Assembly (NCBI RefSeq): GCF_018326265.1
Contig: NZ_AP023360.1
Location: 8,057,001-8,121,000, forward strand
Length of the DNA stretch: 64,000 bases
DNA from: Catellatospora sp. IY07-71
Lineage (GTDB): Bacteria; Actinomycetota; Actinomycetes; Mycobacteriales; Micromonosporaceae
Direction of reading: 5' to 3'
Below the pieces are notes generated by a model that had not been told where the DNA came from, searched no databases, and worked only from the letters and a program-made list of their open reading frames with translations. Of this stretch, positions 40,974-49,602 are shown one piece after another. Both the position numbers and the translations under genes were made by a program. Positions within the stretch are counted from its first letter, which is position 1; every line of letters begins with the position of its first letter.

Positions 40974-42590
40974 GTGGTCGCTCCTCTCGGACGCGGCGCG
41001 GTGCCGCTCGTGTACGTGGGTGCGCACGTCCCGGCGGCGGGCTTTGCCGTTGGGCGAGCGCGGGATCTCCCGGACCAGTTCGATGCCGTGCAGGTGCTGG
41101 TATTCGGGCAGCCCGGAGTTGACGAACTCGGTGATCTGGTCCGCGGCGACGTCCTCGTCGTCGGTGACGACCAGGGCATAGGCCACCGCGCCGCGGTACT
41201 CGTGCGGCATGTCGACGACCATGCAGTCGGTGACGGCCGGGTGGCGCATGATGACGCGCTCCAGCTCGACCGGCGACACCAGCCAGTTGTCGCACTTGAA
41301 GACGTCCTTGAGCCGGTCGACCAGGAACAGGGTGCCCTCGTCGTCGAGGCGGCCCACGTCCCCGGTGTCGAACCAGCCCTCGGCGTCGAACGGGCGCCCG
41401 ATCCCGTCCGGCGTCAGGTAGCCCGCCATCAGCTGCGGGCCGCGCACCTGCACCTCGCCGGGGGTGCCCGCGGGCAGCGGCTGCCGGGTGTCCAGGTCGA
41501 CGACCCGGCACTCGGTGGCGGCGACGGGCCCGCCCACCGAACCCGCCGACGGCCGGTCGATCCGGTCGCAGTGGGTCAGCGGCGAGGTCTCGGCCAGGCC
41601 GTACCCCTGGATGACCGGCACGCCGAGCCCGGCGCAGAGCCGGGCCGCCGCGGCCGGGGCCAGGGCCGAGCCGCCGGACAGCACCGCCCGTACCCCCGGC
41701 ATGCGCCAGGTGGGCAGGCGCGGGTCCGCGGCCATCCGGGCCAGCCGCACCGGCAGGCTGTAGAAGTGCGTCGCGCCGGACCTGGCGGCCGTCGCGACGG
41801 CCTGCGCCGGGTCCGCGTCGGGGCACAGCACCTGAGTCGCCGCGGTCTGGACCGCGGAGTTCAGGTGCATCGGGTGGTATGTCGGCAGGTGGTTGAGCGT
41901 GACCGAGTCCGGCCCTAGCCCGTGCACCTGCGCCACCTGCGCCGCGTTGTAGACGAGGTTGCGGTGGGTGAGCAGCACCGCCTTCGGGCGCCCCGTGGTG
42001 CCGCTGGTGAACTGCAGCACCGCCACGTCGTCCGGATCGTGCGGCACGGCCGGGAAGCGCGCCGCCTGCCCGGCCCGGCCGGCCGCCGGCACGCAGTGCT
42101 CGCCGGGCCGGTCCAGGTAGTACACGTGGGCCAGGTCGGGCAGGTCGAGCCGGATCCGCTCCAGCCGGTCGGCCATGTCGGCGACCCCGATCAGCACCCG
42201 CACCCGGGCCAGGTCCAGCGCGTACGCCAGCTCCTCCGCGCCCTGCAGCGGGTTGATCACGGCGCAGACGTGGCCCGCCCGCACCGTGCCGTAGTAGGCG
42301 ATCGCGAACGACGGGTGCAGCGCCGCCGCGACGCCGACCACGGCGCCCGGCAGGCCGCCCGCGCCGCCGCCCGGGGGCAGCAGCGCGGACAGCTTCGCCG
42401 CGAAGGCGTCGGCGGCCGCGTCCAGCTCGCCGAAGGTGAGCGCGCGGGAGCCGGTCTGGATCGCGCTGCGGTGCGGCGCGACCGCAGCGGCCCGGCGCAG
42501 CAGCCCGTCCAGGGTGCCGCCCGCGCGGGCAAGCACCCCTGCCAGCTCCCGCTCCTGCGCCGCGAGCGAGCCGGTGGCGGCCCTAGGCAC
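40671..42590 (-). CDS. Acyl-CoA ligase fused in frame to ABM-type monooxygenase
   Basis: A single open frame of 639 residues. Residues 1-523 form an ANL acyl-CoA ligase (P-loop LQFTSGTTGRPKAVLL near 193-206; GYGLAETSPLTH; GWFDTGDVGRLDDEGTLFLV; catalytic-Lys region SPNGKARRR). Residues 540-639 form an antibiotic-biosynthesis-monooxygenase domain (MVTFINKITVNGDVARFEQV...), the quinone-forming family of ActVA-Orf6 and TcmH. A linker of only ~16 residues joins them. An ATG at 40973 with a GAGAGGAG site could start the ABM domain on its own. The ligase may load a starter or release the product; the ABM domain probably oxidises a ring. The start overlaps the aromatase/cyclase stop by 8 bp. Confidence 0.88.
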   Translation of the reverse strand: MPRAATGSLAAQERELAGVLARAGGTLDGLLRRAAAVAPHRSAIQTGSRALTFGELDAAADAFAAKLSALLPPGGGAGGLPGAVVGVAAALHPSFAIAYYGTVRAGHVCAVINPLQGAEELAYALDLARVRVLIGVADMADRLERIRLDLPDLAHVYYLDRPGEHCVPAAGRAGQAARFPAVPHDPDDVAVLQFTSGTTGRPKAVLLTHRNLVYNAAQVAQVHGLGPDSVTLNHLPTYHPMHLNSAVQTAATQVLCPDADPAQAVATAARSGATHFYSLPVRLARMAADPRLPTWRMPGVRAVLSGGSALAPAAAARLCAGLGVPVIQGYGLAETSPLTHCDRIDRPSAGSVGGPVAATECRVVDLDTRQPLPAGTPGEVQVRGPQLMAGYLTPDGIGRPFDAEGWFDTGDVGRLDDEGTLFLVDRLKDVFKCDNWLVSPVELERVIMRHPAVTDCMVVDMPHEYRGAVAYALVVTDDEDVAADQITEFVNSGLPEYQHLHGIELVREIPRSPNGKARRRDVRTHVHERHRAASERSDHMVTFINKITVNGDVARFEQVLDEISAYMQAQPGFIGRQLYRSRRRPEVFIETAQWADAAAHAKAVQTPGFREQVMKLAGLAVPEHDLYDAVGEHAPAAVR

Positions 42591-43512
42591 GAGCCGGCTC
42601 CTCGGCGTACGCCTGCGCGTGGCGCAGCGTCTGCAGCGAGTTGGTGCTGAGCACCCGGCGCAGGTAGCGGCGCGCGTCGGCGACCGTGGTGCCGTCGCCG
42701 AGCAGGTCCAGCGCGGACGGCTTGATGGTGGCGGTGTGCCGCGCGGTCACCGTGACGCCCTCGGGCGTGTGGTGGAAGTGCCAGTGGCCGGTGTGCGCGT
42801 CGAGCAGCTTCGGCAGGCCGATCTGCTTGTAGATGATTTTGTGCGGCAGGCAGATGCGCACCGAGCGGGTGGTGTGCGCCCGGCCCTCCGGGGTGACCGT
42901 GTCCATGTCGAAGAACTGCACGCCCGGCTGGTCCTCGGTCATGTTCAGCGCGGTCACGTGCGGCACCCGCTCGGGCCACTTGTCGGCCGCGTAGAGGAAC
43001 TCGTACACCTGCTGCGGCTGCCCGGCGATGAACAGCGGGTCCTCGAACTCGATGACCAGCTGCTCCAGCTCGCCCCAGCGCTCGGCCAGGCCGCCGACCT
43101 TCGCGACCAGCGCGGCGGCCCCGTCGAGCTGCGCGGCGGCGGCGTCCGCGCCCTCGGCGCCCGGCGCCGCGGTGACCATGATCGTCAGCTCCGCCTCGCA
43201 GGACTTCTCGCCCTGCGGCGTGAACGTCCACTCGGTCCGAATCGACTGCAGCGGCGCCGCGCAGTCGGTCTGCTCGGTGACGACGCGCAGGTTCTGCTTG
43301 TCCACCGTGCGCCGGGTGGTCCACTGGCGGACCCCCTCGCCCTCCAGCGCCCACCAGCGCACCTGGCCGCCGTCGGGGTCCGGCTCGGCGTGCACGCCGT
43401 CGGGGAAGAACTGCGGCCAGTGCCGCAGGTCGTTGACGATCTCGAAGGCCACCGCGGCGGGCGCGGCCACCTCCGCGCGCTGCGTCTCGGTGTAGACCTT
43501 GTTCTTGGACAT
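42583..43512 (-). CDS. Didomain aromatase/cyclase
   Basis: 309 residues made of two SRPBCC (START-like) halves, about 1-150 and 155-309. The first opens VYTETQRAEVAAPAAVAFEI with HWPQFFPDGV, the second IEFEDPLFIAGQPQQVYEFL with KWPERVPHVT. This is the ActVII/didomain type that folds and aromatises the first ring of the poly-beta-ketone. Such didomain enzymes are usually paired with a ketoreductase that sets C7-C12 folding, yet none is visible. It is the first gene of the operon and lies behind three SARP-type heptamers. Confidence 0.93.
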   Translation of the reverse strand: MSKNKVYTETQRAEVAAPAAVAFEIVNDLRHWPQFFPDGVHAEPDPDGGQVRWWALEGEGVRQWTTRRTVDKQNLRVVTEQTDCAAPLQSIRTEWTFTPQGEKSCEAELTIMVTAAPGAEGADAAAAQLDGAAALVAKVGGLAERWGELEQLVIEFEDPLFIAGQPQQVYEFLYAADKWPERVPHVTALNMTEDQPGVQFFDMDTVTPEGRAHTTRSVRICLPHKIIYKQIGLPKLLDAHTGHWHFHHTPEGVTVTARHTATIKPSALDLLGDGTTVADARRYLRRVLSTNSLQTLRHAQAYAEEPARA

Positions 43513-43603
43513 CGGCGCTCCTCAAGCGGGCCGGGATGCTGGGATTTCGGCCGCACGCGGTCCTCCGCTGCGAGCCGTCTGCCAAGAACCGTCGCAGCCG
43601 GCC

Positions 43604-43645
43604 ACTTGAGAACCGGTCGAAGACGACTTGAATGCCCAGGTCAAG
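43604..43645 (-). promoter_or_regulatory. SARP box for the aromatase/cyclase operon
   Basis: Read toward the operon (minus strand) the heptamers are TTCAAGT (43632-43626), TTCGACC (43621-43615) and CTCAAGT (43610-43604), each 11 bp apart. A possible fourth (CTTGACC, 43645-43639) is slightly out of phase. Repeats at 11-bp spacing are the known binding pattern of SARP activators. Confidence 0.7.
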
Positions 43646-43797
43646 GCACCACACCGCGATCAAGGGCGGGACACGGCGCCGGTCACCGGAGATCATCGCC
43701 AATTCCGGCGAATGGGTCAGATAGGCCCTCGCCAGCACTAATAGTGGTGGAGGCGGCATTCGCACACGGCGGGCGCGACGGCCACAGGGGGTTGCAC

Positions 43798-44634
43798 ATG
43801 GACTGCCGGGTACTCGGCCCACTCGACGTACGCTGCGGCGGCGTCCGCGGCGACCTCACCGCGCCCAAGCCCCGCAAGGTGCTCGCCCTGCTGCTGGTGC
43901 ACGCCAACCGGGTGGTCTCGGTCGACTCGCTCACCACCGAGCTGTGGGACGACGAGCCGCCGGCCAGCGCGCTGACCACCCTGCAGACCTACATCCTGCA
44001 GATCCGGCGCATGCTCGCCCGCGTCTGCGGCCTGGACCCCGCCCAGGTGGCCCGCGAGCTGCTGGTCACCCACGCCGACGGCTACCAGCTGCGGCTCGAC
44101 GGCGCCCGCCTGGACCTGCACGAGTACGAGCGCCTCGCCGACCAGGGCCGGCTGGCCCTGCTCTGCGGCGACCACGCGCACGCCTCCCGCCTGCTCACCG
44201 CCGCGCTCGACGTGTGGCAGGGCACCGCGCTGGTCGACGTGCGCCTCGGCCCGGTGCTGCGCGTCGAGGCGGCCCGCCTGGAGGAGGCCCGCCTGACCAC
44301 CTGGAAGCAGCGCATCGACGCCGACCTCGGCCTGGGCCGCCACCGCGAGATCCTGGGCGAGCTCGGCTGCCTCGCCGCCCGCCACCCCCTGCACGAGGAC
44401 CTGCAGGCCCAGTACATGATCGCCCTCTACCGGGCGGGCCGCCGCACCGACGCCCTCGACGCCTACCGCCGCCTGCGCGACGTCCTCATCAGCGAACTCG
44501 GCCTCGAACCAGCCCGCCGCATCCAGCGCGTCCAGCACGCCATCCTCACCGGCGACCCGGTCCTCGACACCGCCTCCGCCCTCGACACCGCCTGGACCTA
44601 CGAACCCACCGCGGAACTGGTCCCCGCCGCCTGA
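43798..44634 (+). CDS. SARP-family pathway activator
   Basis: 278 residues. An OmpR-like winged-helix DNA-binding domain (about 1-93; TAPKPRKVLALLLVHANRVV then VDSLTTELWDDEPPASALTT and LQTYILQIRRML) is followed by a bacterial transcriptional activation domain (about 97-245; DLHEYERLADQGRLAL... and LQAQYMIALYRAGRRTDALDAYRRLR). The size matches small SARPs such as ActII-ORF4 and DnrI. It is divergent from the aromatase operon and upstream of KS-alpha. It should bind the heptamer arrays in front of both. No repeats were found in front of its own start. Confidence 0.93.
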   Translation: MDCRVLGPLDVRCGGVRGDLTAPKPRKVLALLLVHANRVVSVDSLTTELWDDEPPASALTTLQTYILQIRRMLARVCGLDPAQVARELLVTHADGYQLRLDGARLDLHEYERLADQGRLALLCGDHAHASRLLTAALDVWQGTALVDVRLGPVLRVEAARLEEARLTTWKQRIDADLGLGRHREILGELGCLAARHPLHEDLQAQYMIALYRAGRRTDALDAYRRLRDVLISELGLEPARRIQRVQHAILTGDPVLDTASALDTAWTYEPTAELVPAA

Positions 44635-44662
44635 TCCACCCCGCCCCGCCCAAGATCGCGAC

Positions 44663-44729
44663 GATCTTGCGCGAACTGTTAGGGATATGCCCGAAAGGGG
44701 CGTGTCATCCCCACAGTTCACGCAAGATC
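44663..44729 (+). repeat. Family C palindromic element, copy C4
   Basis: A 67-bp copy, 28 bp after the SARP stop and 26 bp before the KS-alpha SARP repeats. It therefore lies inside the cluster, between two co-directional genes, and may insulate the KS promoter. Confidence 0.85.
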
Positions 44730-44755
44730 GTCGCCCTTTAGTGTGGGGAGGGATT

Positions 44756-44773
44756 CTCAAGTCAGGCTCAAGT
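44756..44773 (+). promoter_or_regulatory. SARP box for KS-alpha/CLF
   Basis: CTCAAGT (44756-44762) and CTCAAGT (44767-44773) are perfect direct repeats 11 bp apart, the same heptamer and gene-relative orientation as in front of the aromatase operon. The KS-alpha ATG is 50 bp further on. Confidence 0.72.
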
Positions 44774-44823
44774 GGGGTGGGGGGACGCTCGGGGGAGGTC
44801 CATCGACCCCGCAGGAGGCGTCC

Positions 44824-46092
44824 ATGCATCGTCGTGTCGTGATTACCGGGATGGGCGTGGTGGCGCCGGGCGGCGTCGGCGCCAAGGCGTTCTGGGAGCT
44901 GCTCACCTCCGGGCGCACCGCGACCCGCACCATCAGCTTCTTCGACCCCTCGCCGTTCCGGTCGCAGGTCGCCGCCGAGTGCGACTTCGACCCCGCCGCG
45001 TGCGGGCTCACCCCCGCGCAGACCGGCCGGATGGACCGCGCGGCGCAGTTCGCGGTGGTCGCCGCCGCCGAGGCCGTCGCCGACGCCGGCCTGGAGCTCG
45101 CCGAGCTGGACCCGTACCGGCTGGGCACGGTGGTGGGCAGCGCGGTCGGGGCGACCATGAGCCTGGAGCGGGAGTACGTCATCGCGTCCGGGAAGGGCGC
45201 CCGCTGGCTGGTCGACAACACGCACACCTCACCCCACCTGTACGACTACTACGTGCCGGGCTCGTTCGCGGCCGAGGTGGCCTGGTCCGTGGGCGCCGAG
45301 GGGCCGGCCGCGGTCGTCTCCACCGGCTGCACGTCGGGGCTGGACGCGGTCGCGTACGCCGCCGAGCTGATCCGGGAGGGCAGCGCCGACGTCGTGGTCG
45401 GCGGGGCGACCGACGCGCCCATCTCCCCCATCACCGTGGCCTGCTTCGACGCGATCAAAGCGACCACGCCGCGCAACGACGACCCGGCGCACGCCTCGCG
45501 CCCGTTCGACAACAGCCGCAACGGGTTCGTGCTCGGCGAGGGCTCGGCCATGTTCGTGCTGGAGGACTTCGAGCGGGCCCGCCGCCGCGGCGCGCCGGTG
45601 TACGCCGAGATCGTCGGCTTCGCCTCGCGCTGCAACGCTTTCCACATGACCGGGCTGCGCCCCGACGGCCGGGAGATGGCCGAGGCGATCCGCAGCGCGC
45701 TCGACTTCGCGAAGCTGAACCCGGAGCGGATCGGCTACGTCAACGCGCACGGCTCGGGCACCAAGCAGAACGACCGGCACGAAACCGCCGCGGTGAAGCT
45801 CGCGCTCAAGGACCACGCGTACGCCACCCCGATGAGCTCGATCAAGTCGATGGTGGGGCACTCGCTTGGCGCCATCGGCGCGATCGAGGTGGCCGCCTGC
45901 GCCTTGGCCATCGTGAACGGCGTGGTGCCGCCCACCGCCAACCTGCACGAGCCCGACCCCGAGTGCGATCTGGACTACGTGCCGCTGGAAGCGCGCGACC
46001 GGCACCTCGACGCGGTGCTGTCGGTGGGCAGCGGCTTCGGCGGCTTCCAGAGCGCGATGCTGCTGGCCCGCCCGGAAGGAGACGCCCGATGA
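44824..46092 (+). CDS. Type II PKS ketosynthase alpha (KS-alpha)
   Basis: 422 residues. Catalyses decarboxylative condensation of malonyl-ACP units in a heterodimer with CLF. The catalytic Cys169 is in [10 protein letters not shown], His309 in [11 protein letters not shown] and His346 in [11 protein letters not shown], so the enzyme should be active. The ATG at 44824 has a GCAGGAGG site; the longer upstream frame is not needed. Its stop overlaps the CLF start (ATGA), the usual KS-CLF coupling. The sequence is of the aromatic (actinorhodin/tetracenomycin) class rather than FabF. Confidence 0.97.
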   Translation: MHRRVVITGMGVVAPGGVGAKAFWELLTSGRTATRTISFFDPSPFRSQVAAECDFDPAACGLTPAQTGRMDRAAQFAVVAAAEAVADAGLELAELDPYRLGTVVGSAVGATMSLEREYVIASGKGARWLVDNTHTSPHLYDYYVPGSFAAEVAWSVGAEGPAAVVSTGCTSGLDAVAYAAELIREGSADVVVGGATDAPISPITVACFDAIKATTPRNDDPAHASRPFDNSRNGFVLGEGSAMFVLEDFERARRRGAPVYAEIVGFASRCNAFHMTGLRPDGREMAEAIRSALDFAKLNPERIGYVNAHGSGTKQNDRHETAAVKLALKDHAYATPMSSIKSMVGHSLGAIGAIEVAACALAIVNGVVPPTANLHEPDPECDLDYVPLEARDRHLDAVLSVGSGFGGFQSAMLLARPEGDAR

Positions 46093-47330
46093 GCGAGCGA
46101 ACCATGTCGCAGGGCGGCGCACCCGTCGTCACCGGCCTCGGCGTCATCGCCGCGACCGGCCTGGACACCGCGACGTACTGGAAGAACCTGCTGGACGGGC
46201 GCTGCGGCATCGGCCGCATCGAGCGCTTCGACCCGGCGTCGTACGCCTCCCGGCTGGCCGGCGAGATCCGCGACTTCGACCCGGCCGCACACCTGCCCGA
46301 CCGGCTGCTGGCGCAGACCGACCACGTCACCCGGTTCTCGCTCACCGCCGCCGCGGCGGCCCTCGACGACGCGGGCATCGACCCCGCCGCGCTCGGCGAG
46401 TACGACATGAGCGTGGTCACCGCCAGCTCCGCCGGGGGCTTCGAGTTCGGCCAGAAGGAGCTGGAGAAGCTCTGGGCCAAGGGCGGCGATCACGTCAGCG
46501 CGTACCAGTCGTTCGCCTGGTTCTACGCGGTCAACACGGGGCAGATCTCGATCCGGCACGGCATGCGCGGGCCCAGCGGTGTGGTGGTCACCGACCACGC
46601 GGGCGGGCTCGACGCGGTCGGGCAGGCGCGCCGCCACCTGCGCGCGGGCACGCCGCTCGCGGTCACCGGCGGCGTCGACGGCTCGCTGTGCCCGTGGGGG
46701 TGGATCGGGCAGCTCGCGACGGGACAGATCAGCGAGCGGGACGATCCGGCGCGGGCGTACCTGCCGTTCGACGCCGACGCGAACGGCTGGATCCCCGGCG
46801 AGGGCGGCGCGATCCTCATCGTCGAGCAGCCCGAGGCCGCCGCCCGGCGTGGCGCGGCCACCGTGTACGGCGAGCTCAGCGGCTATGCCGCGACCTTCGA
46901 CCCGGCGCCGGGCAGCGGGCGGCCGCCGGGGCTGCGGCGCGCGATCGAGCTGGCGCTGGCCGACGCGGGGTGCGCCCCGTCCGAGGTGGACGTGGTCTTC
47001 GCCGACGCGGCCGGGGTGCCCGAGCTGGACGCGGCCGAGGCGCGGGCGCTGACGGAGGTGTTCGGGGCGGGCCGGGTGCCGGTCACCGCACCGAAGACGG
47101 CGACCGGGCGGCTGGCGGCCGGGGCGGGCGGGCTCGACCTGGCCACCGCCCTGCTGTCCCTGCGCGACCAGGTCATCCCGCCGACCGTCAACGTGACCAC
47201 GGTCGCCGCCGCCTGCGCGGACCTGGACCTGGTCCTGACCGCAGCCCGCCCCACCCCGCTGCACCGCGCCCTGGTCGTGGCCCGCGGCCTCGGCGGTTTC
47301 AACGCCGCCGTCGTCCTCACCGCCCCCTAG
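46089..47330 (+). CDS. Chain length factor (KS-beta), with Gln-to-His change
   Basis: 413 residues. Partner of KS-alpha that sets chain length and helps priming. The overall sequence is a typical [53 protein letters not shown] and [11 protein letters not shown]. At the position equivalent to the KS active-site Cys, CLFs almost always have Gln (SDQAGGLDA); here it is His170 (TDHAGGLDA, codon 46596-46598). This may alter malonyl decarboxylation or starter priming. ACP does not follow, as it normally would; the next element is B5. Confidence 0.95.
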   Translation: MSERTMSQGGAPVVTGLGVIAATGLDTATYWKNLLDGRCGIGRIERFDPASYASRLAGEIRDFDPAAHLPDRLLAQTDHVTRFSLTAAAAALDDAGIDPAALGEYDMSVVTASSAGGFEFGQKELEKLWAKGGDHVSAYQSFAWFYAVNTGQISIRHGMRGPSGVVVTDHAGGLDAVGQARRHLRAGTPLAVTGGVDGSLCPWGWIGQLATGQISERDDPARAYLPFDADANGWIPGEGGAILIVEQPEAAARRGAATVYGELSGYAATFDPAPGSGRPPGLRRAIELALADAGCAPSEVDVVFADAAGVPELDAAEARALTEVFGAGRVPVTAPKTATGRLAAGAGGLDLATALLSLRDQVIPPTVNVTTVAAACADLDLVLTAARPTPLHRALVVARGLGGFNAAVVLTAP

Positions 47331-47359
47331 CCACCACCGCCAGCCCCGGCGGGCGCCGA

Positions 47360-47420
47360 GATCGCCGTCTCGTGTCAAGACCTGCGGTCCAGCCGCACCT
47401 TCTGACACGAGACGGCGATC
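47360..47420 (+). repeat. Family B palindromic element, copy B5
   Basis: A 61-bp copy with a perfect long stem (GATCGCCGTCTCGTGTC / GACACGAGACGGCGATC), 29 bp after the CLF stop. It is well placed to end the KS-CLF transcript. Confidence 0.87.
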
Positions 47421-47515
47421 TTCCACACCACGGCGGGCGGGTGGGGCCTTCGCGCGCAGGTCCGTCGGTGCGCCTAAGCGGCCTGGTGGCGGCGGGTCGG
47501 TAGGGTGGCGGAGTT

Positions 47516-47528
47516 CCTGGCATATCGG
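47516..47528 (+). promoter_or_regulatory. Shared 13-mer upstream of multicopper oxidase
   Basis: CCTGGCATATCGG, 71 bp before the start codon. The identical 13-mer occurs at 50926-50938 in front of the hydrolase gene, on the other strand relative to that gene. It is a candidate shared regulator site. Confidence 0.4.
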
Positions 47529-47599
47529 ACAAATTGTCCTTCCCAGGCTTTCTGCGCCGCACGCCAGGTCCTCCGACATCGGTGACCGAAGGGCGTGCC

Positions 47600-49543
47600 A
47601 TGCCTTCCCGACGACAACTACTGACCACCGGCGTGCTCTCGGGCGCGGCGCTGCTGATCCCGTCCCCGGCGAGCGCCGCCCGCGCGGCCGCCGCGGCGGT
47701 CGCGGCGCAGAAGCTCGACGCCACGAAGATCCACAAGTACAAGACCCGGCTGCCGATCCCGGCCGCCATGCCCGCGGTCTCCCGTAAGGGCGGGACCGAC
47801 CGCTACGCGGTGGCCGTGCGGCAGTTCCGCCAGCAGATCCTCCCGCCGGGCCTGCCGAAGACCACGGTCTGGGGGTACGGCTCGGCCGGGCACCGCAGCA
47901 CGTTCGGCTACCCGGCCCGCACCATCGAGGCGCGGGTGGACCGCCCGGTCGAGGTGACCTGGATCAACGGCCTGGTCGACGGCAAGGGCCGGGCGCGCCC
48001 GCACCTGCTGCCGGTGGACCAGACGCTGCACTGGGCCAACCCGGCGGGCGGCGCGGGCCACCAGGACATGCCGGCCCACTTCACCAGCACGCCGCAGCAG
48101 TACACCGGCCCGGTGCCGATCGTGACGCACGTGCACGGCGCGCACGCCACCGAGGAGGCCGACGGCTACCCGACCGCGTGGTACCTGCCGCACGCCGACC
48201 TGCCGCGGGGGTTCGCCGCGACCGGCTCGGACTACGCGGCGATGCGGGAGAAGGCAGAGAGCTACGGCGCGCGCTGGCAGCCCGGCGAGGCCGTGTTCCG
48301 CTACGGCAACGACCAGGCCCCGGGCACGCTGTGGTATCACGACCACACGCTCGGCCTGACCCGGCTCAACGTGTACGCCGGTCCGGTCGGCTTCTACCTG
48401 CTGCGCGGCGGCGACGGCGACCTGCCCGAGGGCACGCTGCCCGGCCCGGCGCCCCGCCCCGACGACCCGGACGGCACCCGCTACTACGAGATCCCGCTAG
48501 TCATCCAGGACCGCTCGTTCCGCAGGGACGGCTCGCTGTACTACCCGGACAGCCGCAGCCAGTTCCATGACGCCTTCGCCGGGCCGTACGCCCCGGTCAG
48601 CGACATCGCCCCGGTCTGGAACCCGGCGTACCTGGCCGACACCGTGGTGGTGAACGGCCGCACCTGGCCGCAGCTGACGGTGGAGCCGCGCCGCTACCGG
48701 TTCCGCGTGCTCAACGGCAGCAACTCGCGCAGCTTCATCCTGAAGATCGCCGGCAGCGCGACGGTGCCCCGCCCGGCCACGGCGGCGGTGCCGTTCTGGC
48801 AGATCGGCTCGGACGGCGGCTGGCTGCGCACCCCGGTGCGCCTGGACCAGCTGCTGCTCGGGCCGGGCGAACGGGCCGACGTGATCGTCGACTTCACCGG
48901 TCTGAAGGAGGACACCGCGCTCTACCTGATCAACGAGGCGCCGGACGTGCCGTACGCCGCCGGGGTGCTCGGCACCGACTACCAGGCGGCGAACCCGGCC
49001 ACCACCGGCCAGGTCATGAAGCTGCTCGTGGCCGGCCTCCGGGGCAGGGACACCAGCGTGCCCCCGGAGCACCTGACCCTGCCCGCGGCCGCCCCGCTGC
49101 CCGAGTCGGCCGCGAGCTGGCGCGTCCTGCTGGACGAGCTGCCCTCGGCGGCGCTGACCGGCGTCAACCACCGGGTCGCGATGCTCGGCACCGTGGCCGC
49201 CGACCGCACCCAGACCCACCTGCGCTGGCACGACGCCCCCACCGAGAAGCCGGTGCCGGGCCGCAGCGAGACCTGGGAGATCCTCAACTTCACCGACCAC
49301 TCGCACACGGTCCACCTGCACCAGGTGCAGTTCGAGGTGATCAGCCGCCAGCCCTTCGGCATCCCGCCCACGCCCCGCCCCGCCGAGGCCTGGGAATCGG
49401 GCCGCAAGGACACCGTGCTGGCCCACTCCGGCGAGGTGACCCGCGTCAAAGCGGTCTTCGACCTCCCCGGCCGCTTCGTCTGGCACTGCCACATGCTCGA
49501 ACACGAAGACAACGAGATGATGCGCCCCATCCTCGTCGCGTAA
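47600..49543 (+). CDS. Multicopper oxidase, CotA/phenoxazinone-synthase-like
   Basis: 647 residues with an N-terminal twin-arginine-type signal (SRRQLLTTGVLSGAALLIPS, then AAA), so probably exported folded with copper. All four copper regions are present: THVHGAH, WYHDHTLG, HTVHLHQVQF and the C-terminal WHCHMLEHEDNEMM with the type-1 Cys and axial Met. The length matches phenoxazinone synthase rather than small laccases. In context it may oxidise or couple the phenolic polyketide outside the membrane. The start could be an upstream GTG adding six residues. Its stop touches element A3. Confidence 0.93.
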   Translation: MPSRRQLLTTGVLSGAALLIPSPASAARAAAAAVAAQKLDATKIHKYKTRLPIPAAMPAVSRKGGTDRYAVAVRQFRQQILPPGLPKTTVWGYGSAGHRSTFGYPARTIEARVDRPVEVTWINGLVDGKGRARPHLLPVDQTLHWANPAGGAGHQDMPAHFTSTPQQYTGPVPIVTHVHGAHATEEADGYPTAWYLPHADLPRGFAATGSDYAAMREKAESYGARWQPGEAVFRYGNDQAPGTLWYHDHTLGLTRLNVYAGPVGFYLLRGGDGDLPEGTLPGPAPRPDDPDGTRYYEIPLVIQDRSFRRDGSLYYPDSRSQFHDAFAGPYAPVSDIAPVWNPAYLADTVVVNGRTWPQLTVEPRRYRFRVLNGSNSRSFILKIAGSATVPRPATAAVPFWQIGSDGGWLRTPVRLDQLLLGPGERADVIVDFTGLKEDTALYLINEAPDVPYAAGVLGTDYQAANPATTGQVMKLLVAGLRGRDTSVPPEHLTLPAAAPLPESAASWRVLLDELPSAALTGVNHRVAMLGTVAADRTQTHLRWHDAPTEKPVPGRSETWEILNFTDHSHTVHLHQVQFEVISRQPFGIPPTPRPAEAWESGRKDTVLAHSGEVTRVKAVFDLPGRFVWHCHMLEHEDNEMMRPILVA

Positions 49544-49594
49544 AGGAAGGGCACCTTCTTATCGTTTTCCGATGTAGAAGGTGCCCTTCCTAAC
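49543..49594 (+). repeat. Family A palindromic element, copy A3
   Basis: A 52-bp copy that begins on the last base of the multicopper oxidase stop codon and ends 8 bp before the convergent hydrolase stop. It probably ends both transcripts. Confidence 0.87.
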
Positions 49595-49602
49595 GCTCTC
49601 CC

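Noticed and set aside
44743-44823. Upstream extension of KS-alpha
   Set aside because: It would translate the SARP repeats. The ATG at 44824 has a strong ribosome site and the family's normal N-terminus.
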